From assembly GCA_017630155.1 (NCBI GenBank), contig JAGBVU010000005.1:80342-144341 (forward strand): 64,000 nucleotides of DNA, written 5' to 3'. The notes under the pieces were generated by a model. That model was not told the DNA's origin, searched no databases, and was given only the letters and a program-made list of their open reading frames with translations. This DNA comes from Bacteroidales bacterium. Its GTDB lineage: Bacteria; Bacteroidota; Bacteroidia; Bacteroidales; UBA932. Shown here in pieces: positions 25,542-33,300 of this stretch. How positions within the stretch are numbered: position 1 is the stretch's first letter; each line of letters opens with the position of its first letter. Position numbers and translations under genes: made by a program.

Positions 25542-26856
25542 GATTCTTGCACTAATTTGTAGTATTGTTTTGGTTGCTTGTTCGCAATCAGACACTAATA
25601 AGATTGAGATAAAAATAGTAGATGACAAGATAAAACTTGTTGATAAAAATGAGCATTTAGTAAACCTTCAACTTAAAATTGGAGAGCAAATAAATTATAC
25701 CTGTTCCGCAATGACGGACGATGAACTTTCCATAGTAGAAACACTAAAATCAAATAAGAATTTTCACAATGACATAGCGTTGCTTTTTGCCCAAAATAAT
25801 AGTGAGGTAACGTTGAATTTGAAAGTCTCTGAAACTATAGACACGACTTTTACATACCATTGGGATATAGAAGATGTATTAACCTACTCAACTAATGTCC
25901 TTCAAGGCAGATGTGCTAAATTGACAGGTATGTATGATGCTGCCAATATTCAAGAAGATATTATTAGATGGTTATATAGAAATAATTATAAGAATGTAGG
26001 GGATGAAACAATAAACAAAATGCGTTTATACCTACAAGAATTAAATAGAACAGACTATAAAGAATATATCACAAAAGAAGAAATACCTATTATCAAATCT
26101 TTTCAAGGTATTAATTACAAAATTTCAAGTAATCTAACTGCAGATAATTACTATTTATTCGCTTGTAGGTCTGAAAAAGAGATTGAAGAATTTGTAGAAG
26201 AGATGATAACCCTGAAATTTGAAGGTGCCATTCATTCTCTTTCACAATCATTATCTTGCTATCGTAGCCCATCCACATCTGGTACCATCTGCATTTTTCT
26301 TATAGGTATAAACAATGATTGGAGCTATAAAACATTACCTATAGGATTGATATGTATTGACGATGTAAAACCAGAGGTAATATCCAATAATATAAAACCA
26401 GAATTTGTTGAATTGTTAACTTCACAAAAGAATAGTATTTCAAAAGAAGGTATTGTACTTGATAAAAATAAAATAAAAGTAAAAGCGTCAAGCGAATTAC
26501 CTTCTTATACAGGTTATGCGTATTTAGACACAAGGGAATGGAGTGGAAATGGAATAAGTTGCAATGTTAATTTTGTAGTCAATTTTGGAGGCGATGTTAA
26601 AAGCATCACTTTGATAAGAGAAGGGAACCTCGCAAAATGGTTAAGCAAAGGAAAAAAAATTATAGATTTGCGAGCAGAAACAAGTCCCTATATATTTGCC
26701 TATGAGCTACACTTGGAAGATGGTGATAATTATGTTCCTATTATCCTAACGGATTTAAGAGGAAATGAAATTAAATATCAATTTAATGTAGGTTGTCAAT
26801 CGGAGCCCAATAATAGCCCACAAATCAATATTGATAACAATGTGAATGTATACTAA
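25531..26856 (+). CDS. Lipoprotein of unknown function
   Basis: 441 residues from ATG 25531 (MYNKILALICSIVLVACSQS); the lipobox LVAC predicts lipidation. The frame is open 13 codons upstream, but the signal peptide fixes the start. The middle carries a predicted helical stretch (NIQEDIIRWLYRNNYKNVGD) and a strand-rich C-terminal half, including WSGNGISCNVNFVVNFGGDV, that could be Ig-like. I recognise no family. It is co-transcribed with the preceding exported protein and shares its AT-rich codon use. A role at the cell surface or as element cargo is plausible but unproven. Confidence 0.7.
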   Translation: MYNKILALICSIVLVACSQSDTNKIEIKIVDDKIKLVDKNEHLVNLQLKIGEQINYTCSAMTDDELSIVETLKSNKNFHNDIALLFAQNNSEVTLNLKVSETIDTTFTYHWDIEDVLTYSTNVLQGRCAKLTGMYDAANIQEDIIRWLYRNNYKNVGDETINKMRLYLQELNRTDYKEYITKEEIPIIKSFQGINYKISSNLTADNYYLFACRSEKEIEEFVEEMITLKFEGAIHSLSQSLSCYRSPSTSGTICIFLIGINNDWSYKTLPIGLICIDDVKPEVISNNIKPEFVELLTSQKNSISKEGIVLDKNKIKVKASSELPSYTGYAYLDTREWSGNGISCNVNFVVNFGGDVKSITLIREGNLAKWLSKGKKIIDLRAETSPYIFAYELHLEDGDNYVPIILTDLRGNEIKYQFNVGCQSEPNNSPQINIDNNVNVY

Positions 26857-26916
26857 TAGCAATTCCCACTTTAGGCAATAGTTCGTAAGTAAAGTGTCGT
26901 TTTTGAATATGCTATT

Positions 26917-27283
26917 CTAAAATTCAAATACATTATATACCTCCTCCAGCTCCTCTGCTCTTAGACCTAAGTATCTACGGGTTATCATAGGATTGGCGTG
27001 ATTGAAAATTTCACTCAATTTGATAAGTGCCATTTCACTTTGCTCACCAGTACTCTCGACAACCTTACGACCAAAGGTATTACGGAATGAATGACTGCTT
27101 AGGTGCTCGACCTTGACATTGTACTTTGCCTTGATAGTCTTGAGGTGTCGGTTAATCATGTGAGTGGATATGACTTGACCTCTATTGTTCATGAAACAAA
27201 ATTCTGTCATATCTTCAACCTTAAGGGCATTGTAGCAATCTCGGATGTGGTGCTGGAGTGATTCGTTAATTTTAACCTCTCTT
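26917..27283 (-). pseudogene. Tyrosine recombinase (integrase), C-terminal fragment
   Basis: The open frame runs from the right 42-bp repeat down to a stop at 26917, with about 122 integrase-like residues (EVKINESLQHHIRDCYNALK onward). Three of the catalytic positions are visible: SHSFRN (His and second Arg), the later His in IFNHANP, and the Tyr nucleophile in TRRYLGL. The first catalytic Arg and the whole N-terminal DNA-binding half are missing. An ATG at 27210 could give a 97-residue peptide, but it cannot be an active recombinase. The truncation point coincides with the repeat. Confidence 0.82.
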
Positions 27284-27325
27284 CTACTAACAAAAAGGTC
27301 AGCATATCGCTGACCTTTTTTTGTT
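27284..27325 (+). repeat. 42-bp direct repeat, right copy
   Basis: Second copy of the 23793-23834 sequence, with one difference in the hairpin loop. It again contains the GGTCAGC/GCTGACC hairpin with seven Ts. It overlaps the last bases of the GntP gene stop on the minus strand and probably serves as its terminator too. Confidence 0.75.
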
Positions 27326-28685
27326 ATACGAATAGGGAGATGAGGAACAGTGCTGTGATGGTGCTCAGGCCGAGGATCAGTGTTAGTAGGGTCTGGGTCC
27401 TGTAGCCGTTCTGCGGAGAGATCCCTCCGAAGTTGGTGACTACCCAGAAGTAACTGTCATTGGCGTGAGAGACAGTCATTGCACCGGCACCTATAGCCAT
27501 AACTACCAGTATTGCATCTGTCGGTGCAGTCATCCCAAGTGCGTACATAAGAGATTCCGAAGAGGAGTACATCCCCATAATTCCTGCAGTGGTGGTCATC
27601 GCTACTGTGGATGACCCTTGTGATGTCTTGAGAATGGCGGCAATGACAAAGGGGAAGAAGATGCCGATCCCCGAGAGTACTTCTGCGTGCTGCTGTATGT
27701 ATTGGACGAAGCCGGCCTCTGTAATTATCTGCCCGAGGACACTTCCCGCAGCAGTGATGAAGATGATGGGCCCTGCTGTTTTGAGAGACTCCTGTGTTAT
27801 ATCGTAGAATTGCGAAGCTTTTTTCTGAGAAAAGAGGAGGGGCAAGGCGCTGAGCAAACCTGCAGCAAGGGCGATAATGGGCTTCCCGAGAAAAACAAGC
27901 ACTTTGCCTGCAAATCCTCCAATCCCTGCGAATACCGCAATTGATCCGCCAGCCATAAGGATGATGGGGAGGACTATGGGGGTGATGGATGCAAATGTTG
28001 ATGGGAGATTCTCCTGCTGATATGCCTCGGAGATCTCTTCTATGTCGAGTTCTTCGTTAGATTTGACCTTGGTCCCTATATATGTGGAGAAGAAGTACGC
28101 TGCTATGAGGGGGATGATGGAGATTCCCATTCCGAAAAGGATTACCCAAAGGAGATGATTCTCCAGTCCGAGCATTCCGGCTGCCGCAATGGGGCCGGGG
28201 GTAGGGGGGATGAATACGTGTGCCAGATATAGCCCTGCAGAGAGTGCGACAGTGAGTGATACTGATGAAAAATTGCTTTTGCGGCTGAGCCATTTCCTGA
28301 TGGGGTTTACTATGATGAATCCGCTGTCGCAGAATACGGGGATGGAGACAATCCAGCCGATGAGCATTATGGCGAGCTGTGGGAAACGGGTCCCGATAAC
28401 CCTTATTATTGCGTCAGCAAGTGTGATGGCTGCACCTGTCTTCTCGAGGATGAGGCCGATGATGGTCCCCAGGATAATCACTATCCCTATGCTGGCGAAT
28501 ATGGATGAGAACCCTTTGCCTATGGTGTTGGGGATGCTCTCCAGTGGCAAGCCCACTGCAATGGCCAGGATAAGGGATATTCCCATAATGGCGAGAAAAG
28601 GGTGGACTTTCCATTTCGAGATGGAGTATATCATCAGGGCAATGGCGATGATGAAAACAATGATAAGTGTGGTGCCGGATATCAT
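27324..28685 (-). CDS. GntP family gluconate/organic-acid:H+ symporter
   Basis: 453 residues from the ATG at 28685 (MISGTTLIIVFIIAIALMIY). Two in-frame ATGs upstream (28724, 28763) fall in the promoter region, and a TATCTTTG box at 28701-28708 supports 28685. About 12-14 hydrophobic segments fill the protein. IPVFCDSGFIIVNPIRKWLS and FIPPTPGPIAAAGMLG are the conserved GntP family motifs. The substrate may be gluconate, glycerate or a related sugar acid. It stands alone, with no kinase or regulator beside it. Confidence 0.88.
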   Translation of the reverse strand: MISGTTLIIVFIIAIALMIYSISKWKVHPFLAIMGISLILAIAVGLPLESIPNTIGKGFSSIFASIGIVIILGTIIGLILEKTGAAITLADAIIRVIGTRFPQLAIMLIGWIVSIPVFCDSGFIIVNPIRKWLSRKSNFSSVSLTVALSAGLYLAHVFIPPTPGPIAAAGMLGLENHLLWVILFGMGISIIPLIAAYFFSTYIGTKVKSNEELDIEEISEAYQQENLPSTFASITPIVLPIILMAGGSIAVFAGIGGFAGKVLVFLGKPIIALAAGLLSALPLLFSQKKASQFYDITQESLKTAGPIIFITAAGSVLGQIITEAGFVQYIQQHAEVLSGIGIFFPFVIAAILKTSQGSSTVAMTTTAGIMGMYSSSESLMYALGMTAPTDAILVVMAIGAGAMTVSHANDSYFWVVTNFGGISPQNGYRTQTLLTLILGLSTITALFLISLFV

Positions 28686-28700
28686 AGCTGCTCTTTTTTT

Positions 28701-28708
28701 CAAAGATA
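28701..28708 (-). promoter_or_regulatory. Probable -7 box for the GntP permease
   Basis: TATCTTTG on the minus strand, 15 bases before the ATG at 28685. Confidence 0.5.
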
Positions 28709-28736
28709 GGGAAATTTTTGCCATCTTTGTGCAGAT

Positions 28737-29186
28737 ATGAAAAAGATACTGTTCATCTGTCACGGCAACATTTGCCGCTCTCCGATGGCGGAGTTTGTGT
28801 TCAAGGCATTGGTAAAATTATATGGGTTGGAATCCCTTTTTTATGTGGAGTCTGCAGCAGTCTCTACAGAGGAGATTGGGAATCCGATATATCCACCTGC
28901 CAAAAGGTGTCTTACACAGCATGGCATCCCTTTTGATTCTGGAAAAAGGGCCCGTCAGGTGACCCCTGAGGATTATAAGAAGTTTGACTTGCTCATTTGT
29001 ATGGATGAATCCAATGTGCGCCGTCTGCGCAGGATTGTGGGGGATGATCCAGATGGCAAGATACATCTGATGATGAGCTATACAGGGGATTTCAGGGATG
29101 TGGCAGACCCTTGGTATACAGGAGATTTTGAGACTACCTTCCAGGATGTCCTCGAGGCATCGGAAGCTTTTTTGAAAATGATATAA
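28737..29186 (+). CDS. Low-molecular-weight protein-tyrosine phosphatase
   Basis: 149 residues. The catalytic P-loop CHGNICRS starts at Cys8 with Arg14. The general-acid Asp is in DVADPWYTGD near residue 120. Length is standard for the family. It is cytoplasmic and removes phosphate from tyrosine on proteins; related bacterial enzymes partner with capsule tyrosine kinases, but no kinase is in the window. It heads a three-gene run with a lipoprotein (1 base later) and a DUF1295 membrane protein. Confidence 0.92.
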   Translation: MKKILFICHGNICRSPMAEFVFKALVKLYGLESLFYVESAAVSTEEIGNPIYPPAKRCLTQHGIPFDSGKRARQVTPEDYKKFDLLICMDESNVRRLRRIVGDDPDGKIHLMMSYTGDFRDVADPWYTGDFETTFQDVLEASEAFLKMI

Positions 29187-29187
29187 A

Positions 29188-29586
29188 ATGAGAAAGCTAT
29201 TGAAATTTACAATGTTTGCCCTGATAGGGCTGTTGGTGATGGTGTCGGTGACATCATGCGAAAAGAAATACTCCCGTCTGGAGTATGGTTTTTCCAGAAG
29301 TTATCCGGTTGCCACTTCAGCTGGTTCTTTGGAGACCATAGCAGAACTTGAGGCTATTTGTTTGAAATATCTAAACAGCAGTGAGGCTGCGAAGAATTTG
29401 GAATTTGCAAACATGTCAGAAAAAGGAGCTGAGGCCATTGCTGTGGCTTATTTTGATGCTATGATAGTGGAGATGGATAAAGTGGAATTGAAATTTGAGG
29501 ATGGAGATCACTATAGTGTGGCTCTTCAGAATGTCACCACCGATCATACCAGGATAATTAAAGAAAAAAGATATTCTAACGATTAG
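29188..29586 (+). CDS. Small lipoprotein of unknown function
   Basis: 132 residues. The signal peptide ends in a lipobox (VSVTSC). The mature part is short and acidic, with a helix-rich centre (IAELEAICLKYLNSSEAAKN). I recognise no family. It starts 1 base after the phosphatase stop and ends 4 bases before the DUF1295 gene, so it is surely co-transcribed with both. Confidence 0.7.
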   Translation: MRKLLKFTMFALIGLLVMVSVTSCEKKYSRLEYGFSRSYPVATSAGSLETIAELEAICLKYLNSSEAAKNLEFANMSEKGAEAIAVAYFDAMIVEMDKVELKFEDGDHYSVALQNVTTDHTRIIKEKRYSND

Positions 29587-29590
29587 TATT

Positions 29591-30394
29591 ATGCACTACT
29601 TATTGATTTTATTGGCAGTATCACTTGCCGTTTCCGGCTTGGGTTGGATCTATTTCATCTACTTTTTCAGCATAGGTTATGGTTTCGGTGTGTCGGCTCT
29701 AGCTTTGACTATAGCAGTCTTATTTAAGGATGTACTGTCATTGCCTGCTGCACTTCTTTGTGTGGTTATGTTCGTGTTCGGATGCAGACTTGGCCTTTAT
29801 CTCCTAACCCGTGAGAAGAGATCCACTGAGTACAGGAAGATCCTTTATGGTCCGGATGCTGCGAAGAAGAAACCTCTCTTTGTGGTTATTGTTGTGTGGG
29901 TGTTCTGTGCCCTACTATATGTTGGTCAGGTAAGCCCAATAGCTTTCTATCTTGCAAATGCAGCTTATGGTCTGGAAGTGAATGATATCTGGGTATGGAT
30001 TGGCGCAGCAATGATGGCTGTAGGTGTTTTTCTGGAGGCTGTTTCAGATGCACAGAAGAAAGCTGCCAAGAAGAAAAATCCGAAGAGATTTGTCGATACA
30101 GGCCTTTACAGACTTGTTCGTTGCCCTAACTATTTGGGTGAACTTGTGATATGGACCGGCTCTTTTGTTGTATGTTTTGGAGCAGCATGCTCTGTATGGC
30201 AATGGGTTATAGCTGCTATCGGCTACATAGGCATCGTATATGTTATGTTCAGCGGTGCCCGCAGACTCGAAGTGAGACAGGCTGTGACCTATGGCAATGA
30301 TCATGAATTCCAGAAATATGTAAAGAAAACCCCAATCCTTCTCCCATTTGTACCACTTTATAGTGTGGCAAAATATGAGTGGCTGAAGGCGTAA
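29591..30394 (+). CDS. DUF1295 / steroid-5-alpha-reductase-like membrane protein
   Basis: 267 residues with about seven hydrophobic segments. The C-terminal block FVDTGLYRLVRCPNYLGELV matches the DUF1295 and isoprenylcysteine methyltransferase superfamily, where an Arg-x-Pro-Asn-Tyr motif binds the cofactor. Members act as membrane reductases or methyltransferases; the substrate is unknown. It ends the phosphatase-lipoprotein-DUF1295 unit, and a strong hairpin follows. Confidence 0.8.
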   Translation: MHYLLILLAVSLAVSGLGWIYFIYFFSIGYGFGVSALALTIAVLFKDVLSLPAALLCVVMFVFGCRLGLYLLTREKRSTEYRKILYGPDAAKKKPLFVVIVVWVFCALLYVGQVSPIAFYLANAAYGLEVNDIWVWIGAAMMAVGVFLEAVSDAQKKAAKKKNPKRFVDTGLYRLVRCPNYLGELVIWTGSFVVCFGAACSVWQWVIAAIGYIGIVYVMFSGARRLEVRQAVTYGNDHEFQKYVKKTPILLPFVPLYSVAKYEWLKA

Positions 30395-30435
30395 GGATTT
30401 TATATGGTACAGGAGGCTGTGCCGAAAATAGAGAT

Positions 30436-30465
30436 AAAGGGGCTTGACTATAGTCAGCCCCTTTT
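30436..30465 (+). terminator. Terminator after the DUF1295 gene
   Basis: AAAGGGGCTTGACTA pairs with TAGTCAGCCCCTTTT with one bulged base. Its A/T ends could serve either direction, and it lies between convergent genes. Confidence 0.7.
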
Positions 30466-30537
30466 GTTATGTCTGATGGGTTGCCCTATCCTTTCTACAG
30501 GAACTGTTTGAGGAGGTGGCGTGACCTCCGCAGCAGG

Positions 30538-31071
30538 TTAGTAGCTGTTCCAGCTTGCAACCTCCTTGATTGATTTGCGGATTTTACGTCGTGTCTGTGT
30601 GTCGGGATAACCGAGGGAGATGAGTAGTGGAACCCTTCTGGATCTGGGGATGTTGAGAGCCTTCTTTACTTTCCTCTCATCAAACCAACCCATAATACAG
30701 GTCCCCAGACCGAGGTCGGCAGCCTGAAGGCAAAGGTGCTCCACTGCCATTCCGATATCCATAAGTCGGAACTCCTTCCCTTTCAGAAGGCCACCCAATC
30801 TGGTGGTAAATCCCGGAGTCTCCAGCACTACTGCGATTATTACGGGTGCCTGGACTGCCCATTTGTTCATCCCGAGGCCGGCAGCAAGTGCAGCCACCTT
30901 GTCTTTCAATTCCGGCTCATTCACTACAATAAATTTCCAAGGTTGGGAGTTGTTGGCCGATGGAGCAAGACGTGCAGCCTCAAGACATTTGACAATCTTC
31001 TCTTCCTCTACCTCTTGGGGTAGGTATTTGCGGTCACTCTGACGGACCCTTATCAATTCTGAAAATTCCAT
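30538..31071 (-). CDS. Nitroreductase family protein
   Basis: 177 residues, FMN-dependent fold. FSELIRVRQSDRKYLPQEVE is the N-terminal FMN-binding Arg region. LAPSANNSQPWKFIVV and AADLGLGTCIMGWFDE are the other cofactor contacts. It most resembles the short nitroreductases that reduce quinones or nitro compounds with NAD(P)H. The substrate is unknown. It is a single gene, and its ATG is only 4 bases downstream of its -7 box. Confidence 0.9.
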   Translation of the reverse strand: MEFSELIRVRQSDRKYLPQEVEEEKIVKCLEAARLAPSANNSQPWKFIVVNEPELKDKVAALAAGLGMNKWAVQAPVIIAVVLETPGFTTRLGGLLKGKEFRLMDIGMAVEHLCLQAADLGLGTCIMGWFDERKVKKALNIPRSRRVPLLISLGYPDTQTRRKIRKSIKEVASWNSY

Positions 31072-31075
31072 ATCC

Positions 31076-31083
31076 CAAAGATA
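31076..31083 (-). promoter_or_regulatory. -7 box of the nitroreductase gene, almost touching the ATG
   Basis: TATCTTTG on the minus strand; only 4 bases separate it from the ATG, implying an mRNA that starts at or next to the start codon. Confidence 0.5.
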
Positions 31084-31093
31084 GTAATTTTTG

Positions 31094-31101
31094 TACTTTT
31101 G
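31094..31101 (+). promoter_or_regulatory. Probable -7 box for the methyltransferase-like gene
   Basis: TACTTTTG, 36 bases before the ATG at 31138. It rules out the TTG at 31099 as the start. Confidence 0.5.
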
Positions 31102-31137
31102 CAGCTGGCTTTAGCTGACAAGCGGCCTGATGAGGAT

Positions 31138-32142
31138 ATGTTTGAAGAATTAAAGGATATACGCAGAAGGAACAATGTTGTCCGACAGAAGATGGTAGAT
31201 TATCTGAATGATAATCCAAGACTCATCTCCCCCGAGCTGATCAGTGAGGTGGATCCTGCGGGTGTATTGCCCATCGAGGAGCTCTACTACTCTCTTTTTA
31301 CAGGTGCTTGCGGTCTGGATGAGGTGGAGAGTGGAGAGGATAGTCGTATGGGATGTGAGTATTTCCGTGAGGCACTGTGCCGTCTGGATCCAAAGACCTA
31401 TGCAGAAAATCCGTACTACAGGAATATACGGATTCCTGAGGTGAAGTTTGGCCGATGGGAGCTGACATATCAGGAGTATGCCCCTTACGAGGCCTTCATA
31501 TATCAGGATGTGAGGGTAAAACCGGATTCCCGTGAAATTCCTGTCCTGGGATATTTCACGGAGCCGTTCAGATACCCATCTGTTATGGAGAACGGCCACG
31601 AATGGATGTCTATAAAGCCGAGTGAGTTGGAGACCCTTACAGACTCCATAGATAAAGCCCATGGGAGGGTTATCACTTTTGGTCTGGGTCTCGGTTACTA
31701 TGCATATATGGTCTCTTTGAAACCTGAGGTGACTGAGGTGACAGTAGTAGAGCGCTCAGAAGAGGTTATAGAACTTTTCAAAACACATATTCTCCCCCAA
31801 TTCTCCCATCCCGAGAAGGTGAATATAATCCATTCGGATGCTTACGATTATATGGACCATAATATGAAGCCTGGGATGTATGACTATGTGTTGGCTGACC
31901 TGTGGCACGATGTCTCTGACGGACTTGACCTTTATCTGAAGTTCAAGAAGAGGGAATCCAGTTTTCCAGGAACAGAATTTGACTACTGGGCAGAGAGTTC
32001 ACTCCTTTCGGCAGTAAGGTGGCAGTTGTTTGATCTTATATTGGCCACATCAGAATCGGAAGAGGTGGCATTGGGCAGGCTTTCTGATGCTTCGCTTAAA
32101 AAAATTGTTTCTACAGATACAGCCTCTCCCCTTTGTAAGTAA
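31138..32142 (+). CDS. SAM-dependent methyltransferase-like protein (spermidine-synthase type fold)
   Basis: 334 residues from ATG 31138 (MFEELKDIRRRNNVVRQKMV). The first 150 residues are unfamiliar. A Rossmann domain follows: RVITFGLGLGYYAYMVSLKP (glycine-rich loop), VTVVERSEEVIELFK (acidic ribose contact), IIHSDAYDYM and YDYVLADLWHD. This pattern is that of class I methyltransferases and polyamine synthases. The Gly-rich loop supports SAM binding; the substrate is unknown. It is a single gene with its own promoter. The region before the GH18 gene is only 75 bases. Confidence 0.65.
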   Translation: MFEELKDIRRRNNVVRQKMVDYLNDNPRLISPELISEVDPAGVLPIEELYYSLFTGACGLDEVESGEDSRMGCEYFREALCRLDPKTYAENPYYRNIRIPEVKFGRWELTYQEYAPYEAFIYQDVRVKPDSREIPVLGYFTEPFRYPSVMENGHEWMSIKPSELETLTDSIDKAHGRVITFGLGLGYYAYMVSLKPEVTEVTVVERSEEVIELFKTHILPQFSHPEKVNIIHSDAYDYMDHNMKPGMYDYVLADLWHDVSDGLDLYLKFKKRESSFPGTEFDYWAESSLLSAVRWQLFDLILATSESEEVALGRLSDASLKKIVSTDTASPLCK

Positions 32143-32203
32143 TTTCATAGGGGGTGGGGCTTGATATTGGGGGAGAAAGTGCCGTTATTTCAAATAAGTA
32201 TGT

Positions 32204-32211
32204 TATATTTG
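32204..32211 (+). promoter_or_regulatory. -7 box just before the GH18 gene
   Basis: TATATTTG, 6 bases before the ATG at 32218, the same arrangement as lpxC. It rules out the in-frame ATG at 32161 as the start. Confidence 0.55.
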
Positions 32212-32217
32212 CCTGAT

Positions 32218-33300
32218 ATGAAAATCTTAAGGGGCACATTTCTCATTTGCATTTTGCTTTTGGCTCTTCACTCCTGTGGAGAGAAACCGGTTGTCTCCCC
32301 TGATGATCCGGAAATCACCCCCTCACTTGCATATGCGGCACCTGATAACAACAATTTCAGAAGGGTCGGCTATTTCCCATATTACAGGGATTTGAGTTCG
32401 GCAGGAATTCCCGACAGTACTCTGCTCCGACTCGATGTGGCTTGCTTTGCGTTTGCCGAGATCCAGCCAGACTTTACTGTCAAGGTGCCAAGCCCCAATG
32501 AGCTCTACAATCTGGTTAGAAGGTGTAAGGAGTTGGGTGTAAAGGTATTCCTTAGTTTTAATGGAGAACACTCCATCTATGCCAGAATGGTCTCAAAAAA
32601 GGGATACAGGTCCGTATTTATAAACTCCCTTATGGAACTGGTCCAGAGATACGGGATTGACGGCATAGACAATGACTGGGAGTATCCAAGCACCAAGGAT
32701 GGCTCATCAAAAGGTAATCTCTCTCTTATGAGGGAACTCAGCAACATCCTCCACGCTCCAGGGGTGAACAAATATCTTACTGCAGCCATTACTTGCGGGA
32801 AATATGTGGGCTCATACTCAAATGGTATCCTTGATGAGGTCTATCCCTGTGTCGACTGGTTCAATGTGATGACTTACGACGATTTTTCCACTACGACGGC
32901 AGGAATCCATCATAGCCCTATGGAGCTCCTTGAGACTGGCTACAAATACTGGGTGGAGACAAGGGGTATGCCCCCTGCCAAGTTTGTTGGGGGGATCCCT
33001 ATCTATGGCAGACCTTCGGGTATGACACAAAGTGGGACAATCCTCACTTACAAGGGTATAATTGAGCAGGGTGGTGATCCTGACAAGAATCAGGCGGAGG
33101 TGACATCCTCTTCCTATAATAATGGCAAGACCAAATATACTGTGTACTACAATGGCCGTCCTCTGGTAAGGAAAAAAACGAGGTTCTGTATGGATAAGGG
33201 TGTCGGTGGAATAATGTTCTGGGAGGCAGGACAGGATACCCATGATGGGACCTCTTTAATAAAGGCGGCATACGACGAAATATTTAAGCAACAGATATGA
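32218..33300 (+). CDS. GH18 family glycoside hydrolase lipoprotein (chitinase or endo-beta-N-acetylglucosaminidase)
   Basis: 360 residues from ATG 32218. The signal peptide ends in a lipobox at Cys20 (LALHSC). The GH18 barrel contains the catalytic motif DGIDNDWEYP, with Glu155 as proton donor and the family Asp residues in place. VKVFLSFNGEH is the preceding conserved strand and WFNVMTYDDF the following one. Enzymes of this family cleave chitin or the core of N-glycans. The stop overlaps the M14 gene start by 4 bases, so the two are coupled. Cell-surface location is inferred from the lipobox. Confidence 0.9.
   Translation: MKILRGTFLICILLLALHSCGEKPVVSPDDPEITPSLAYAAPDNNNFRRVGYFPYYRDLSSAGIPDSTLLRLDVACFAFAEIQPDFTVKVPSPNELYNLVRRCKELGVKVFLSFNGEHSIYARMVSKKGYRSVFINSLMELVQRYGIDGIDNDWEYPSTKDGSSKGNLSLMRELSNILHAPGVNKYLTAAITCGKYVGSYSNGILDEVYPCVDWFNVMTYDDFSTTTAGIHHSPMELLETGYKYWVETRGMPPAKFVGGIPIYGRPSGMTQSGTILTYKGIIEQGGDPDKNQAEVTSSSYNNGKTKYTVYYNGRPLVRKKTRFCMDKGVGGIMFWEAGQDTHDGTSLIKAAYDEIFKQQI

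Larger units (their letters stand above)
23835..27283. mobile_element. Small integrated element (remnant) at tRNA-fMet
   Basis: About 3.4 kb lies between two 42-bp direct repeats carrying the tRNA terminator. The content is visibly more AT-rich than its neighbours, especially 24.8-26.9 kb. It contains a NADAR-family gene, two exported unknown proteins in an overlapping pair, and on the opposite strand the C-terminal part of a tyrosine recombinase abutting the right repeat. No replication, mobilisation or complete integrase gene is present. This fits a decayed integrative element or satellite that can no longer excise by itself. The extent is inferred from the repeats. Confidence 0.7.
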
